DNA of 64,000 nt from CAYSDH01 sp964429805 (GTDB lineage Bacteria; Bacteroidota; Bacteroidia; Flavobacteriales_D; JABDKJ01), in assembly GCA_964429805.1 (NCBI GenBank), contig CAYSDH010000002.1, positions 1 to 64,000 of the forward strand, written 5' to 3'. Positions within the stretch are counted from its first letter, which is position 1. Each line of letters opens with the position of its first letter. The position numbers were made by a program, and so were the translations under genes. This document shows, in pieces, positions 1 to 7,743 of this stretch. A model generated the notes under the pieces. That model saw only the letters and a list, made by a program, of their open reading frames with translations. It was not told the origin of the DNA and searched no databases.

Positions 1-1
1 G

Positions 2-625
2 CGCAAGGCTGTGCTCGTTGCACACTCGCCTCAAGACTCCATTGTCGGAATAGATAACGCGGCAAAAATTTACAGTAACGCGCATCATCCCAAGAGTTTC
101 ATATCACTTGATGGTGCTGATCACCTGTTGTCTAAAAGAGAAGACTCTACGTATATCGGAGAGGTGATTGCCTCATGGGTGTCGCGATACGTTCCGGACA
201 CAGAGTCTGATGAATTAAGTACTGATGCGCTAGTAGTCGCGCGGCTGAGTGAGCCTGGGTTTACCACTCAGATGAAGGTTGGAAATCACACCATGCTCGC
301 TGATGAGCCGCTATCTGTGGGTGGAAAAGATCTTGGGCCTTCTCCATTTGAGCTTAACGCTGCTGGACTCGCGGCTTGCACAGTGATGACAATTCGCATG
401 TATACCGACCGAAAAGAGTGGCCTCTTGATTCGGTTGACGTTCATGTAGACCATGAGAAAGTGACCAGAGAGGAAGAGAAAGTAGACCTTTTCACTAGAA
501 GAATAAGCCTGAAAGGTGACTTAAGCGATGAGCAAAGAACTCGTATTCTGACCATTGCAAACAAGTGTCCTGTGCACCGCACATTAGAACATGGTTCAGA
601 AATTAAAACAGAGCTCTCAACTTAA
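2..625 (+). CDS. Bifunctional alpha/beta hydrolase - OsmC family protein (5' partial)
   Basis: The reading frame is open at the left edge, so this is the 3' part of a gene; the first in-window GTG (position 11) is unlikely to be the true start. The N-terminal ~65 residues look like the end of an alpha/beta hydrolase: an acid turn (HSPQD) and a catalytic-type His (GADHLL). From about residue 75 an OsmC/Ohr fold follows with both expected redox cysteines, in AACTV and in KCPVH. OsmC proteins reduce organic hydroperoxides through this Cys pair. Hydrolase-OsmC fusions are a known arrangement, but the substrate of the hydrolase half is unknown. Its TAA stop shares bases with the stop of the convergent gene (TTAA, 622-625). 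Confidence 0.85.
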   Translation, partial: RKAVLVAHSPQDSIVGIDNAAKIYSNAHHPKSFISLDGADHLLSKREDSTYIGEVIASWVSRYVPDTESDELSTDALVVARLSEPGFTTQMKVGNHTMLADEPLSVGGKDLGPSPFELNAAGLAACTVMTIRMYTDRKEWPLDSVDVHVDHEKVTREEEKVDLFTRRISLKGDLSDEQRTRILTIANKCPVHRTLEHGSEIKTELST

Positions 626-3492
626 TGAAGTACAACTTGGGTAATCGACTTCCGACTGCCTGATGATAGCTCGACAATGTAGGTGCCTGCTGGTATCATG
701 TGGCCTCCATCTTCGGTCTTTTGTATCTCAAATGACGAGTTCTTAGTTGTCTTTCTAATTTCTCGTTCCAGTTTAGAAGCATTGTCTTCATTGAGCATCA
801 AGTCAAATGATGTAATAAAGCTGCCCATCTCAACAGATGGCAATGATGCTGACCATACTATAGTTCCACCTTCACTAAGTACAGTTAGTTCTGCAGGCCC
901 TTTCACTCGCTTAAATCCGCTTATGCTAAGCTCTTGACTCACTGTGCCACCAGATGCAAACCAAGACCGCTGGCCAAGACTTTGCTTAAGTCTCACACTG
1001 TCACGAGTGCTAACATAGAGTAGCTCTTTAGACTGTGCCATGGTGCGGATTAAGTCTATATCGGCCACGTAGATGGAGCGTCCATGAGTGGCAACCACAA
1101 GGTCTTTTTCTCTCTCTTGCACCACCAGGTCATGCACTGAAACAGCGGGAAGCCCATTATTTAAAATGTCAAAAGACCGCCCTTGATTAATAGAAACGTA
1201 CAGTCCGTGGTCTGTTCCAACGTAGATGATGTTCTCATTTTTTCTGTCCTCTTTTAGGACATTAATGGCTTCGTTAGGTAAGCCAGCGCTAATGCTTTTC
1301 CAAGTGTTCCCGTTGTCGTCAGATTGGAAGGCATAGGCAGTGCAATCGTCCATGCGGTAACCATTTAGTGCAACAAAAATACGGTCTTCTGAATGCGCTG
1401 AAAACTGCACCCGACTCAGCCATAGATTGTCAGGCAGTCCAGCAGAAATATCCTTCCAGCTTACACCTCCATCTAGAGTTATGTGAACTTTTCCATCATC
1501 AGTGCCGACCAGCAGTTTGCCAAACTGTGAAGTAGATTCGTGCATTGCTGTGATTGTTCCGTATGGCACATTTCCGCTTTTGCCTCCATGAGTGAGGTCA
1601 TCACTAATGGCGCGCCACGTTTTTCCTTGGTCCATGGAGCGGTGCACTTTATTAGAGCCCATGTAAAGTATATCTCTGTTGTGGGTGCTGAGTAAAATGG
1701 GTGTTTGCCAATTCCAACGCAAGGGCCGCTCTCCTAGCTCATGACTTGGATGAAAATACTGACTCTCAGAGTCTGTGATTCTGTAATAATGACCAAACTG
1801 ATAGCCGGTGTAGATTGTCCCATCTCTTCCGTCAATCTCTACCTGCATGCCGTCTCCACCCATCACCATCTCCCAGGGGTACTGACCCCGCTGATGCCAC
1901 GCATCGTTTTCTTTGTGGGTAGAGGGGCCTTTCCATACTCCATTGTCTTGCAGACCTCCATAGATGTTGTATGGAGTTTCATAGTCCACATTTACAGTAT
2001 AAAACTGACCGACAGATGGACTGTTGCATTTCATATAGTGGCGACCATTATCATAGCTGATGTTGATACCGCCATCATTGCCATTAATCAAGTGACCAGA
2101 ACGATTTGGATTGACCCATATTTTGTGATGGTCTACATGGACGTTTTCGTTGTTTATCCCTTCCCATGTTTTACCTCCGTCTATAGAATGAAGTATCGGA
2201 ACTCCTGCGATATATAATTCTTCTGGATTAGATGGGTTAACGGCAATGGTTCCAAAATAGTAGCCGTATGAGTAAACCACATTGTCAAGGTGACCCTCAT
2301 GAGTTTTGGCCCATGTGCTCTTTTCAAAATCAAATTTCCACACTTCAGCGCCAATTACTGGGGTGTCAAAGAGATTGCTATTTGCATCAAAAAGAAAATC
2401 AAACAAGGCCTTTGGGCTAATCTCATCCTGCGTTATTCTTTTCTTTATTTCATAATAATCAATGTCGTCTGGAAACTTGTTTTTTGTGAGAAATGCTTCG
2501 ATGTCTTTTTGTGGCGCAGCAAGAAAACTTTCTTTGCTCATAAACTCAAAGTCTGCCTTTACAAATTCTATCTCTCGGGTCTCTTCTTTTTCTTTTTGAC
2601 GATGCTCTTGGTTGTCATGAAAGGCATATAGATAAGGTGTTCCCTTGTCTTCAGCTAGTGCTAGCCCTATTCTTCCTACACCCTCTCCCTCTGGAAATCC
2701 TGATTGACTAGTAGTGATTGACGTCCAGTTTTCACCTCCGTCTCTACTTTCATAAACTCCAGAGTTGATGCCATTTCCTTTAAAATTCCATGCGCTTCGG
2801 CTGCGCTCCCACATAGCGGCATAAAGTATCTTTGGGTCACGGGGATGCACTACTAGGTCAACAGCACCAGCACCCGCTATGTTAAGCGTGTGACTCCATG
2901 TGGCACCGTTATCATGACTGACGAATACGCCCGCTTGTCCGACTTCAGAATAGAGATGGCCGAGCGAAGCAACCCATAAGGTGTTTGGATCACTAGGGTG
3001 TACTTCTATGGCCCCGATGTGATGGGTGTCTTCCAGTCCTTTGTGCTGCCATGTCTTCCCGTTGTCATCGCTGCTAAATACGCCCATGCCGGCATACGAA
3101 CTACGACTAGAGTTTACCTCACCGCTGCCAATCCAGAGTCGTCCATTTGACCAGTCAACATCAATGTTGCCAATGGTCATCACCATCTCACTATCAAACA
3201 GCGGCTCAAACGACTGGCCGTTATTTTTGCTTTCCCAAAGACCGCCAGAGGCATAGGCCACATAAAAGTGAGTCTCATCAGCTGGGTCTACTTCTATGTC
3301 AACTACACGCCCACTCATGATGCTTGGGCCAACAGATCGAAACTCTATTCCTGAAAAAGGGGAGTTGTTAGACATCGTCTGTCTTTTGTCAAAGGCACTT
3401 AGCCGCTCTTGGGCAGAAGAGGGTGTCACTTGTGATGTGGCGACTAACGAGAGAAAAACTGCTCCAAGTATTAAAAAGAAGGTAATGCGCAT
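622..3492 (-). CDS. Secreted Asp-box (BNR/sortilin-like) beta-propeller protein
   Basis: A 956-aa protein with an N-terminal signal peptide (hydrophobic run ~4-20). It contains many Asp-box/BNR repeats of S-x-D-x-G-x-T-W type (SSDDNGKTW, SHDNGATW, SRDGGENW, SIDGGKTW, SMDQGKTW, TLDGGVSW), as in sortilin/VPS10-like and sialidase-like propellers, so two propellers are plausible. A charged, possibly helical insert at ~300-380 interrupts the repeats. The last ~30 residues (AGTYIVEL...K...VV) resemble the final strands of a T9SS sorting domain, but no complete domain is clear. It probably acts in the periplasm or at the cell surface; no catalytic residues can be assigned. It lies 13 bp after the first ATG-proximal side of a terminator hairpin that follows the upstream redoxin-like gene, so it may need its own promoter or read-through. 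Confidence 0.85.
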   Translation of the reverse strand: MRITFFLILGAVFLSLVATSQVTPSSAQERLSAFDKRQTMSNNSPFSGIEFRSVGPSIMSGRVVDIEVDPADETHFYVAYASGGLWESKNNGQSFEPLFDSEMVMTIGNIDVDWSNGRLWIGSGEVNSSRSSYAGMGVFSSDDNGKTWQHKGLEDTHHIGAIEVHPSDPNTLWVASLGHLYSEVGQAGVFVSHDNGATWSHTLNIAGAGAVDLVVHPRDPKILYAAMWERSRSAWNFKGNGINSGVYESRDGGENWTSITTSQSGFPEGEGVGRIGLALAEDKGTPYLYAFHDNQEHRQKEKEETREIEFVKADFEFMSKESFLAAPQKDIEAFLTKNKFPDDIDYYEIKKRITQDEISPKALFDFLFDANSNLFDTPVIGAEVWKFDFEKSTWAKTHEGHLDNVVYSYGYYFGTIAVNPSNPEELYIAGVPILHSIDGGKTWEGINNENVHVDHHKIWVNPNRSGHLINGNDGGINISYDNGRHYMKCNSPSVGQFYTVNVDYETPYNIYGGLQDNGVWKGPSTHKENDAWHQRGQYPWEMVMGGDGMQVEIDGRDGTIYTGYQFGHYYRITDSESQYFHPSHELGERPLRWNWQTPILLSTHNRDILYMGSNKVHRSMDQGKTWRAISDDLTHGGKSGNVPYGTITAMHESTSQFGKLLVGTDDGKVHITLDGGVSWKDISAGLPDNLWLSRVQFSAHSEDRIFVALNGYRMDDCTAYAFQSDDNGNTWKSISAGLPNEAINVLKEDRKNENIIYVGTDHGLYVSINQGRSFDILNNGLPAVSVHDLVVQEREKDLVVATHGRSIYVADIDLIRTMAQSKELLYVSTRDSVRLKQSLGQRSWFASGGTVSQELSISGFKRVKGPAELTVLSEGGTIVWSASLPSVEMGSFITSFDLMLNEDNASKLEREIRKTTKNSSFEIQKTEDGGHMIPAGTYIVELSSGSRKSITQVVLH

Positions 3493-3507
3493 GGGTGTAA
3501 AATAATG

Positions 3508-3540
3508 AAAAAGCCCCTCTCGATATTCGAGGGGGGCTTC
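3508..3540 (-). terminator. Intrinsic terminator after the redoxin-like gene
   Basis: On the minus strand a 13-bp stem with one G-U pair and a three-base loop (arms 3511-3523 and 3527-3539) is followed by a T run. It ends the 3562-4191 gene and sits just upstream of the start of the 622-3492 gene. Confidence 0.8.
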
Positions 3541-3561
3541 ATAATAATGTGTCGAATGTGC

Positions 3562-4191
3562 TTACTTCATTCTCTTGATGCTACATCCCATTGGCAGAGT
3601 TTCAGAAACTCCAACTGCCTGTCCGCCAGCGATAGCTGTTAGGGCATCCTTTAGCCAAGTTTGCTCCACATCTTTTGCCTTGTTCACGTTGTCATCAATT
3701 GCGCCTTGGTAAGCTAACTTCATCTCTTTGTCAAATAGGAAGACATGAGGAGTTTTCTTTGCTCCAAAAGCATCAGCAAGCTCATGCTTGGAGTCCAGCA
3801 CATAGTGGCTCTTATATCCTTCAGTTTTGGCATGAGCGACCATATCTTCAAAGCTGTCTCCAGCATCTCTCTTCGCCTCATTTGAGTTTACAAGTACCAT
3901 ACCTACTCCGTTTTTAGCAGCTATTTCGGCAAGTTCATTGTATCGTCCTTCCCAACCTTCGCTCTTCTCTCCATTTCCTACAACAAATGGACAGGTGTTA
4001 CAAGAGAAAATAACCAAGACGCCAGCGTCTTTCTTCATTTCCAACATAGATAGTGACTCTCCTGAGATGTCTTTCATTTCATGGCCAGCCATTGGAGCTT
4101 CATCTCCGATGTCGAGTTTAGAGTGTTCGCTAGGGTTTACGAATGCCACTAGGGCGAATGCAACAAGTGCAAGTGATAATATCTTTTTCAT
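3562..4191 (-). CDS. Exported redoxin / thioredoxin-fold protein (CNTC motif)
   Basis: A 209-aa protein with a signal peptide (~1-18) and a thioredoxin-like fold of the AhpC/TSA-redoxin type. The dithiol CNTC is at residues 64-67, followed by a cis-Pro-type loop (KKTPHVFLFD) near residue 150. Family members of this CNTCPF type are periplasmic or lipid-anchored thiol oxidoreductases or peroxiredoxin-like proteins; the substrate is unknown. The gene is monocistronic by appearance: a promoter-like pair lies upstream at 4215-4247 and a strong terminator downstream at 3508-3540. Confidence 0.85.
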   Translation of the reverse strand: MKKILSLALVAFALVAFVNPSEHSKLDIGDEAPMAGHEMKDISGESLSMLEMKKDAGVLVIFSCNTCPFVVGNGEKSEGWEGRYNELAEIAAKNGVGMVLVNSNEAKRDAGDSFEDMVAHAKTEGYKSHYVLDSKHELADAFGAKKTPHVFLFDKEMKLAYQGAIDDNVNKAKDVEQTWLKDALTAIAGGQAVGVSETLPMGCSIKRMK

Positions 4192-4214
4192 CGTTCTTTT
4201 TTTGAGTTAGATAA

Positions 4215-4247
4215 CTAAGGTATGACTTGGAGCAAGAATCGTGCAAA
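4215..4247 (-). promoter_or_regulatory. Bacteroidota-type promoter for the redoxin-like gene
   Basis: On the minus strand, TTTG (4244-4247), a 21-nt spacer and TACCTTAG (4215-4222) match the Bacteroidota -33 TTTG / -7 TAnnTTTG pattern with one mismatch in the -7 box. It lies 23 bp upstream of the ATG. Confidence 0.45.
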
Positions 4248-4299
4248 AAATTCGACCAACCTGATTTAAGAATCGACAGTCAGATTGGAATCTTGAGTA

Positions 4300-4335
4300 A
4301 AAAAGAAAAAACCGCCTAGCCAAGGGCTAGACGGT
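4300..4335 (-). terminator. Intrinsic terminator after the OmpA/TSP3 gene
   Basis: On the minus strand an 11-bp stem with a three-base loop (arms 4311-4321 and 4325-4335, one G-U pair) is followed by a T-rich run (4299-4310 is A-rich on the plus strand). It lies 25 bp past the stop of the gene at 4360. Confidence 0.8.
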
Positions 4336-4359
4336 TCATTATTCTGTGTTGTAGTTTTC

Positions 4360-5853
4360 TTAGAATTCGACCTTGAACTCTACTCTTCGATTCTGCTTTC
4401 TTCCAGCTGCAGTACCATTATCTGCAACAGGCACAGTTTCACCAAATCCTGCAGTTCTCATTCTTGATGAAGAAACACCTTTGTTGACCAACCACTGCTT
4501 AACCGCAGCCGCTCTGTCTTCAGATAGCTTCTGATTAAATCCATCGTCTCCTTGGCTGTCTGTGTGACCTTGTATGAATAGTTTGTATGAAGGATTGTCC
4601 TTCATCACTTTCACCACGTTAGTCAAGATGTTGTATGACTCTCCTTTGATGATGTCTTTACTAGACTCAAACTGAATTCCTCTTAGTGCTTGAGCAAATA
4701 CGGCCTCCGCTTCTGCAGACACTCCAGGACAACCATTGTTGGCTGCAATTCCAGCTTCGTTTGGACATTTGTCTTGCGCATCACCGACACCGTCACCATC
4801 AGCATCTGGACATCCTTTCAGTTTCTCGGTACCTTTTACTTTAGGACAAGCATCTACATTATCAGCAATACCGTCACCATCCGTATCTGGGCATCCACCC
4901 ATGGCGCTATCTCCTGCCTTGTTTGGGCAAGCATCTTCAGAGTCAGCAATTCCGTCTCCATCAGAATCAGGGCATCCCATCATCGCTGCTGTTCCAGCTT
5001 TGTTCGGACACTTGTCATCCTTGTCTACTACACCATCACCATCTGAGTCAGGGCATCCACCCATGTCTGCAGTTCCAGCAGCATTTGGACATCCGTCTTT
5101 GCTGTCTGGTATGCCGTCAGCATCAGAGTCTGGACAACCAGCAAACTGCTCAAGACCCATAACCGTTGGACACGCATCTTTTTTGTCAGAAATACCATCT
5201 CCGTCAGTGTCAACTACTTTTCCTAAGCCATAAGAAAGCCCACCTGTGAGTGTCATGAAGTAGTCATTAAGGTCTTTGTCAAGAGCGCTATTTCCTTCAA
5301 TGGCGTCTGAACTAGTGTACGAGTAATTGTTTTTCAAGTCAAAGTTTAGACGGTCACTAAGCGGCACCATAAGTCCAAAACCAAAACTTGTATGACCATA
5401 TGTGTTTTTCACTATGTCATTGACATTTCTGTCGTCTTCGTGCTTGTAATCTCCAAATCCTCCACCAAAATGTATGTAAGGCTTCACAGTTGCATCTTCT
5501 TTGATGATGTAGCCATTGGCGAGTTTATATTTCACTAAGAAATTACCAGCAGTATATTTTCCAAAGAAGGCTTCTCCAGTAACGTCAGAGCTGTCGCCAG
5601 CGCTACCACCGTGTAGATTGATTAAAAAGTCAAACGACTCATTTACGTAGAACCCGACTTCTCCACCTACGTGAATGTTCATGTCTGGATTGTCAAAATC
5701 CCAAAGCGTATGACCGTTGATTTCTCCTCCGTATTCAGATATTCCTCCGAAAATCCCGATTGACACGGGCATGTCGCTAGTCTGGGCTGTTGCCAGCTGG
5801 CAAGTAAGTGTTGCCAAGACTAGAGTCGCAGCACATTGTAGTATTCTTCTCAT
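4360..5853 (-). CDS. OmpA-family outer membrane protein with thrombospondin type-3 repeats
   Basis: A 497-aa protein. A signal peptide (~1-23) is followed by an outer membrane beta-barrel (~30-210), six calcium-binding type TSP3 repeats (DxDGDGxxD...CP, ~215-375) and a C-terminal OmpA domain (~385-497) with the peptidoglycan-binding signature GHTDSQG and NRRVEF. It anchors the outer membrane to the cell wall. The architecture (barrel, TSP3, OmpA) is typical of Bacteroidota. The TSP3 block is repetitive at the DNA level. The gene ends at a strong terminator and its upstream neighbour lies on the same strand 98 bp away. Confidence 0.93.
   Translation of the reverse strand: MRRILQCAATLVLATLTCQLATAQTSDMPVSIGIFGGISEYGGEINGHTLWDFDNPDMNIHVGGEVGFYVNESFDFLINLHGGSAGDSSDVTGEAFFGKYTAGNFLVKYKLANGYIIKEDATVKPYIHFGGGFGDYKHEDDRNVNDIVKNTYGHTSFGFGLMVPLSDRLNFDLKNNYSYTSSDAIEGNSALDKDLNDYFMTLTGGLSYGLGKVVDTDGDGISDKKDACPTVMGLEQFAGCPDSDADGIPDSKDGCPNAAGTADMGGCPDSDGDGVVDKDDKCPNKAGTAAMMGCPDSDGDGIADSEDACPNKAGDSAMGGCPDTDGDGIADNVDACPKVKGTEKLKGCPDADGDGVGDAQDKCPNEAGIAANNGCPGVSAEAEAVFAQALRGIQFESSKDIIKGESYNILTNVVKVMKDNPSYKLFIQGHTDSQGDDGFNQKLSEDRAAAVKQWLVNKGVSSSRMRTAGFGETVPVADNGTAAGRKQNRRVEFKVEF
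4733..5212 (-). repeat. Coding tandem repeat: six TSP3 units
   Basis: Six imperfect units of roughly 70-80 bp encode the DxDxDGxxDxxDxCP motif and a short linker ending in GCP. They lie inside the OmpA-family gene and diverge at the third codon position, so this is an old protein-level repeat and not a recent DNA expansion. Confidence 0.8.
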
Positions 5854-5951
5854 ATCAAAAGTTGTCTTTGTGTTTGCATTAAGACTACTAAGGAACTAAT
5901 ATGTCACACTTATGGGCTAAGAAAAATACGAAGCTAATGCACTAAGGACTC

Positions 5952-6653
5952 TTAAAAACTCCTGCTATTCCATGCTTCACTGCTGAAACGCTGGTTTGAA
6001 GCGACCCACCAAAAACTACTTGTTGCAACTAGAATGATGGAGAGAAAGAAGAAAAAGAGTCTGTTTATACCACTATCTGCCGAAAAATAGGCTTCAAGAG
6101 CTGTCAAATTAGCCGTGATGAGAATCACACTCAATATGATTAAGGCAATGGTGCCCGTTAAGGTCAGCATGTTTCGCCTCGGGTAAGACTTCAAGGCTCG
6201 GAGGCCAGATAAGTCATTGCCCCACTGAGCAATTAATTCATAGCTTCCATCAGCGAGCTGTCCAAACAAAAGTGGGTCAGCGTTTTCGTCTTCGAGCTCA
6301 AAAAGCTCTTTGGGAGCCATAATTTTGAAAGAGTCAAAATGCGTTGTCCGCTCAAGTTTTTTGATGCGTTCAACGGCTTGCATAGGGATTTCTCCCACAT
6401 ACAGTTTTGAGTCTAGAAACCTAAGATGAAAGCGAATACACACCTTTCTTATGTCCTCTATCTGAAAAATCTGCGATGAGAAGTCTGCATCAGAACGTGA
6501 AACAAAAATCGATTTGTTTCCTAATCTGTCTTGAACTCGCTGAGACTCTGCAGCCTCAGTATTAAGAATAGACTTTACGGAATCCAGAAAACTACTGGAC
6601 CCTCGGTCTCTTTGGTTAAAGAGTGCGGTTTTTAAATCTACTTTACCGAACAT
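5952..6653 (-). CDS. Hypothetical protein with two C-terminal TM segments
   Basis: A 233-aa protein I do not recognise. It has no signal peptide. The first ~160 residues are soluble and mixed alpha/beta in character (for example RKVCIRFHLRFLDSKLYVGEI). Two hydrophobic segments follow near ~162-185 and ~195-220, forming a C-terminal membrane hairpin that would leave the soluble part in the cytoplasm. A good promoter match lies just upstream at 6676-6706. The gene stands alone between the OmpA gene and a small opposite-strand ORF. Confidence 0.7.
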   Translation of the reverse strand: MFGKVDLKTALFNQRDRGSSSFLDSVKSILNTEAAESQRVQDRLGNKSIFVSRSDADFSSQIFQIEDIRKVCIRFHLRFLDSKLYVGEIPMQAVERIKKLERTTHFDSFKIMAPKELFELEDENADPLLFGQLADGSYELIAQWGNDLSGLRALKSYPRRNMLTLTGTIALIILSVILITANLTALEAYFSADSGINRLFFFFLSIILVATSSFWWVASNQRFSSEAWNSRSF

Positions 6654-6675
6654 CTTTATTGGGGATTGTGAGCGT

Positions 6676-6706
6676 TAAAGATAAAGATCAATTGAAACAT
6701 AATCAA
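6676..6706 (-). promoter_or_regulatory. Bacteroidota-type promoter for the two-TM protein
   Basis: On the minus strand, TTG (6704-6706), a 20-nt spacer and TATCTTTA (6676-6683) match the TTG / TAnnTTTG consensus with one mismatch at the last -7 base. The leader to the ATG at 6653 would be about 15-20 nt. Confidence 0.5.
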
Positions 6707-6754
6707 TGAAAAGCGCGTAAAAGAGTGCTGTGGGGTTGAAAAATAAGAGGCGTT

Positions 6755-6916
6755 ATGTTGCAATATTACCAGTTGGTCCTAGTCAGGGCTGGAAAGAACA
6801 GTACACTATTTAAGAGAGAGCTGAGAAATGCACTCATCAATTTGAAAGATCCGAAAGATAGGGAGCAGCTACGAGCATGGTTCAAATCTAACGTGGGTAT
6901 GGTCATGTGCTCTTAG
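6755..6916 (+). CDS. Small hypothetical protein (53 aa), convergent with the HEPN gene
   Basis: An ATG-to-TAG ORF of 53 codons in a gap otherwise without coding signal. The product is basic and looks helical (MLQYYQLVLV..., KRELRNALINL..., KDREQLRAWFKSNV). An AGAGG sequence lies just upstream of the ATG. Its last 14 bp overlap the 3' end of the convergent HEPN-domain gene. I know no family for it. Lack of a clear promoter and the short length leave it uncertain; conservation in relatives would settle it. Confidence 0.45.
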   Translation: MLQYYQLVLVRAGKNSTLFKRELRNALINLKDPKDREQLRAWFKSNVGMVMCS

Positions 6917-7679
6917 GCACAACTTCGTATTCGAAGGCTACTTTATCATCAAAACCCATTTTATTGGCGTGGTACTTTCTACCACTTTTGATGGTGATGT
7001 GAAATAGGCTGTTACGGCCTACCATCGAGGGAGTTACTTTTTGCAGAATGACATTGTTGGGCTGCCACTTGCCACCGTGTAATCGGTATGAGAGGTCGCT
7101 ACCAAGCGGGTCTGTAGCTGTGACGATAAACTCGAGTTCTTCGCCAACGGAGACTTGCATCTGAGATTTTATTTTTCGAGGCATTCCGGGAGTCCAGAGG
7201 TTACCTCTGTTGTCACGGACACTTTCTACCCTTGGGAAGCCTTCTTCACCGGCTTCGTTTCTACTTCGGGCCAGGGCAATTTTGGAACGTATGTCACCGG
7301 CAATACCAAGTAACAAGTGTTTTTGATGCACGAAGAGTTCTCTTCTGCGACTATTAGGATTTCTGTAGTCGTCAATTATTCGGAGGTAGACGTCAAGTAT
7401 GTCATGGTCACCAAAAGTGGACTGAAAATCTCCGTTCCAGTGAGTCTTCAGTATGCTCCTAAGTTCTTCAATACTCGCGTAGTGGATAGACTTTTCTGAG
7501 CCTTTGATGGCATTGTGGCTCAATTCTTCGGGAATTCTTCTGATTTCCCAGCTGTCTACCAGCTCATTGACCTTTTTCAATTCTACTATCCAATCGGCTC
7601 CATGCTTCGCAGACATAACAATGTCTACATAGTCGCGGAGACTATTTTCAGCATCATATAATTGTCTAGTAATATCCAT
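6903..7679 (-). CDS. Swt1-like HEPN domain protein with C-terminal Ig-like domain
   Basis: A 258-aa cytoplasmic protein. Residues ~1-140 resemble the Swt1-type HEPN family: an N-terminal LRDYV...HGADW helix, a central ELRSILKTHW...F helix pair and a final helix with YRNPNSRRRELFVH. The segment R113-x4-H118 fits the Rx4-6H motif of HEPN ribonucleases. After a linker (DNRGNLWTPG), residues ~175-258 form a beta-rich module (VGEELEFIVTATDPLG...LSYRL) of Ig/cadherin-like character. HEPN domains often act in RNA cleavage for defence, stress or toxin roles, but many are inactive. The domain assignment is by eye. It is divergent from the DEAD-box helicase gene, with a palindromic promoter between them. 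Confidence 0.65.
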   Translation of the reverse strand: MDITRQLYDAENSLRDYVDIVMSAKHGADWIVELKKVNELVDSWEIRRIPEELSHNAIKGSEKSIHYASIEELRSILKTHWNGDFQSTFGDHDILDVYLRIIDDYRNPNSRRRELFVHQKHLLLGIAGDIRSKIALARSRNEAGEEGFPRVESVRDNRGNLWTPGMPRKIKSQMQVSVGEELEFIVTATDPLGSDLSYRLHGGKWQPNNVILQKVTPSMVGRNSLFHITIKSGRKYHANKMGFDDKVAFEYEVVPKST

Positions 7680-7695
7680 GAGTCGGACGGCAGTC

Positions 7696-7722
7696 TTTGG
7701 CCAATGTAAAGATATATCTTTG
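7696..7722 (+). promoter_or_regulatory. Promoter of the DEAD-box helicase gene
   Basis: TTTG (7696-7699), a short 15-nt spacer and a perfect -7 element TATCTTTG (7715-7722) lie 21 bp upstream of the TTG start. The -7 box sits within a palindrome (7708-7721), giving a mirrored TATCTTTA on the minus strand towards the HEPN gene. Confidence 0.5.
7708..7721. repeat. 14-bp perfect palindrome in a divergent promoter
   Basis: AAAGATATATCTTT is its own reverse complement and spans the -7 region of the helicase promoter, between the HEPN and helicase genes. It may be an operator or only the consequence of back-to-back -7 boxes. Confidence 0.6.
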
Positions 7723-7743
7723 GCCGAATCTTAAAAGAGTTAA

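Noticed and set aside
622..720. T9SS sorting domain at the end of the Asp-box protein
   Set aside because: The last ~30 residues look similar, but the usual YPNP start and 70-90-residue domain are not present, so it was not called.
1741..2217. 158-aa plus-strand ORF within the Asp-box gene
   Set aside because: Lies inside a clear minus-strand coding region with good Asp-box motifs; hydrophobic antisense translation only.
4736..5233. 165-aa plus-strand ORF antisense to the TSP3 repeats
   Set aside because: Ser/Pro-rich shadow produced by the repetitive minus-strand TSP3 codons; no start signal or family resemblance.
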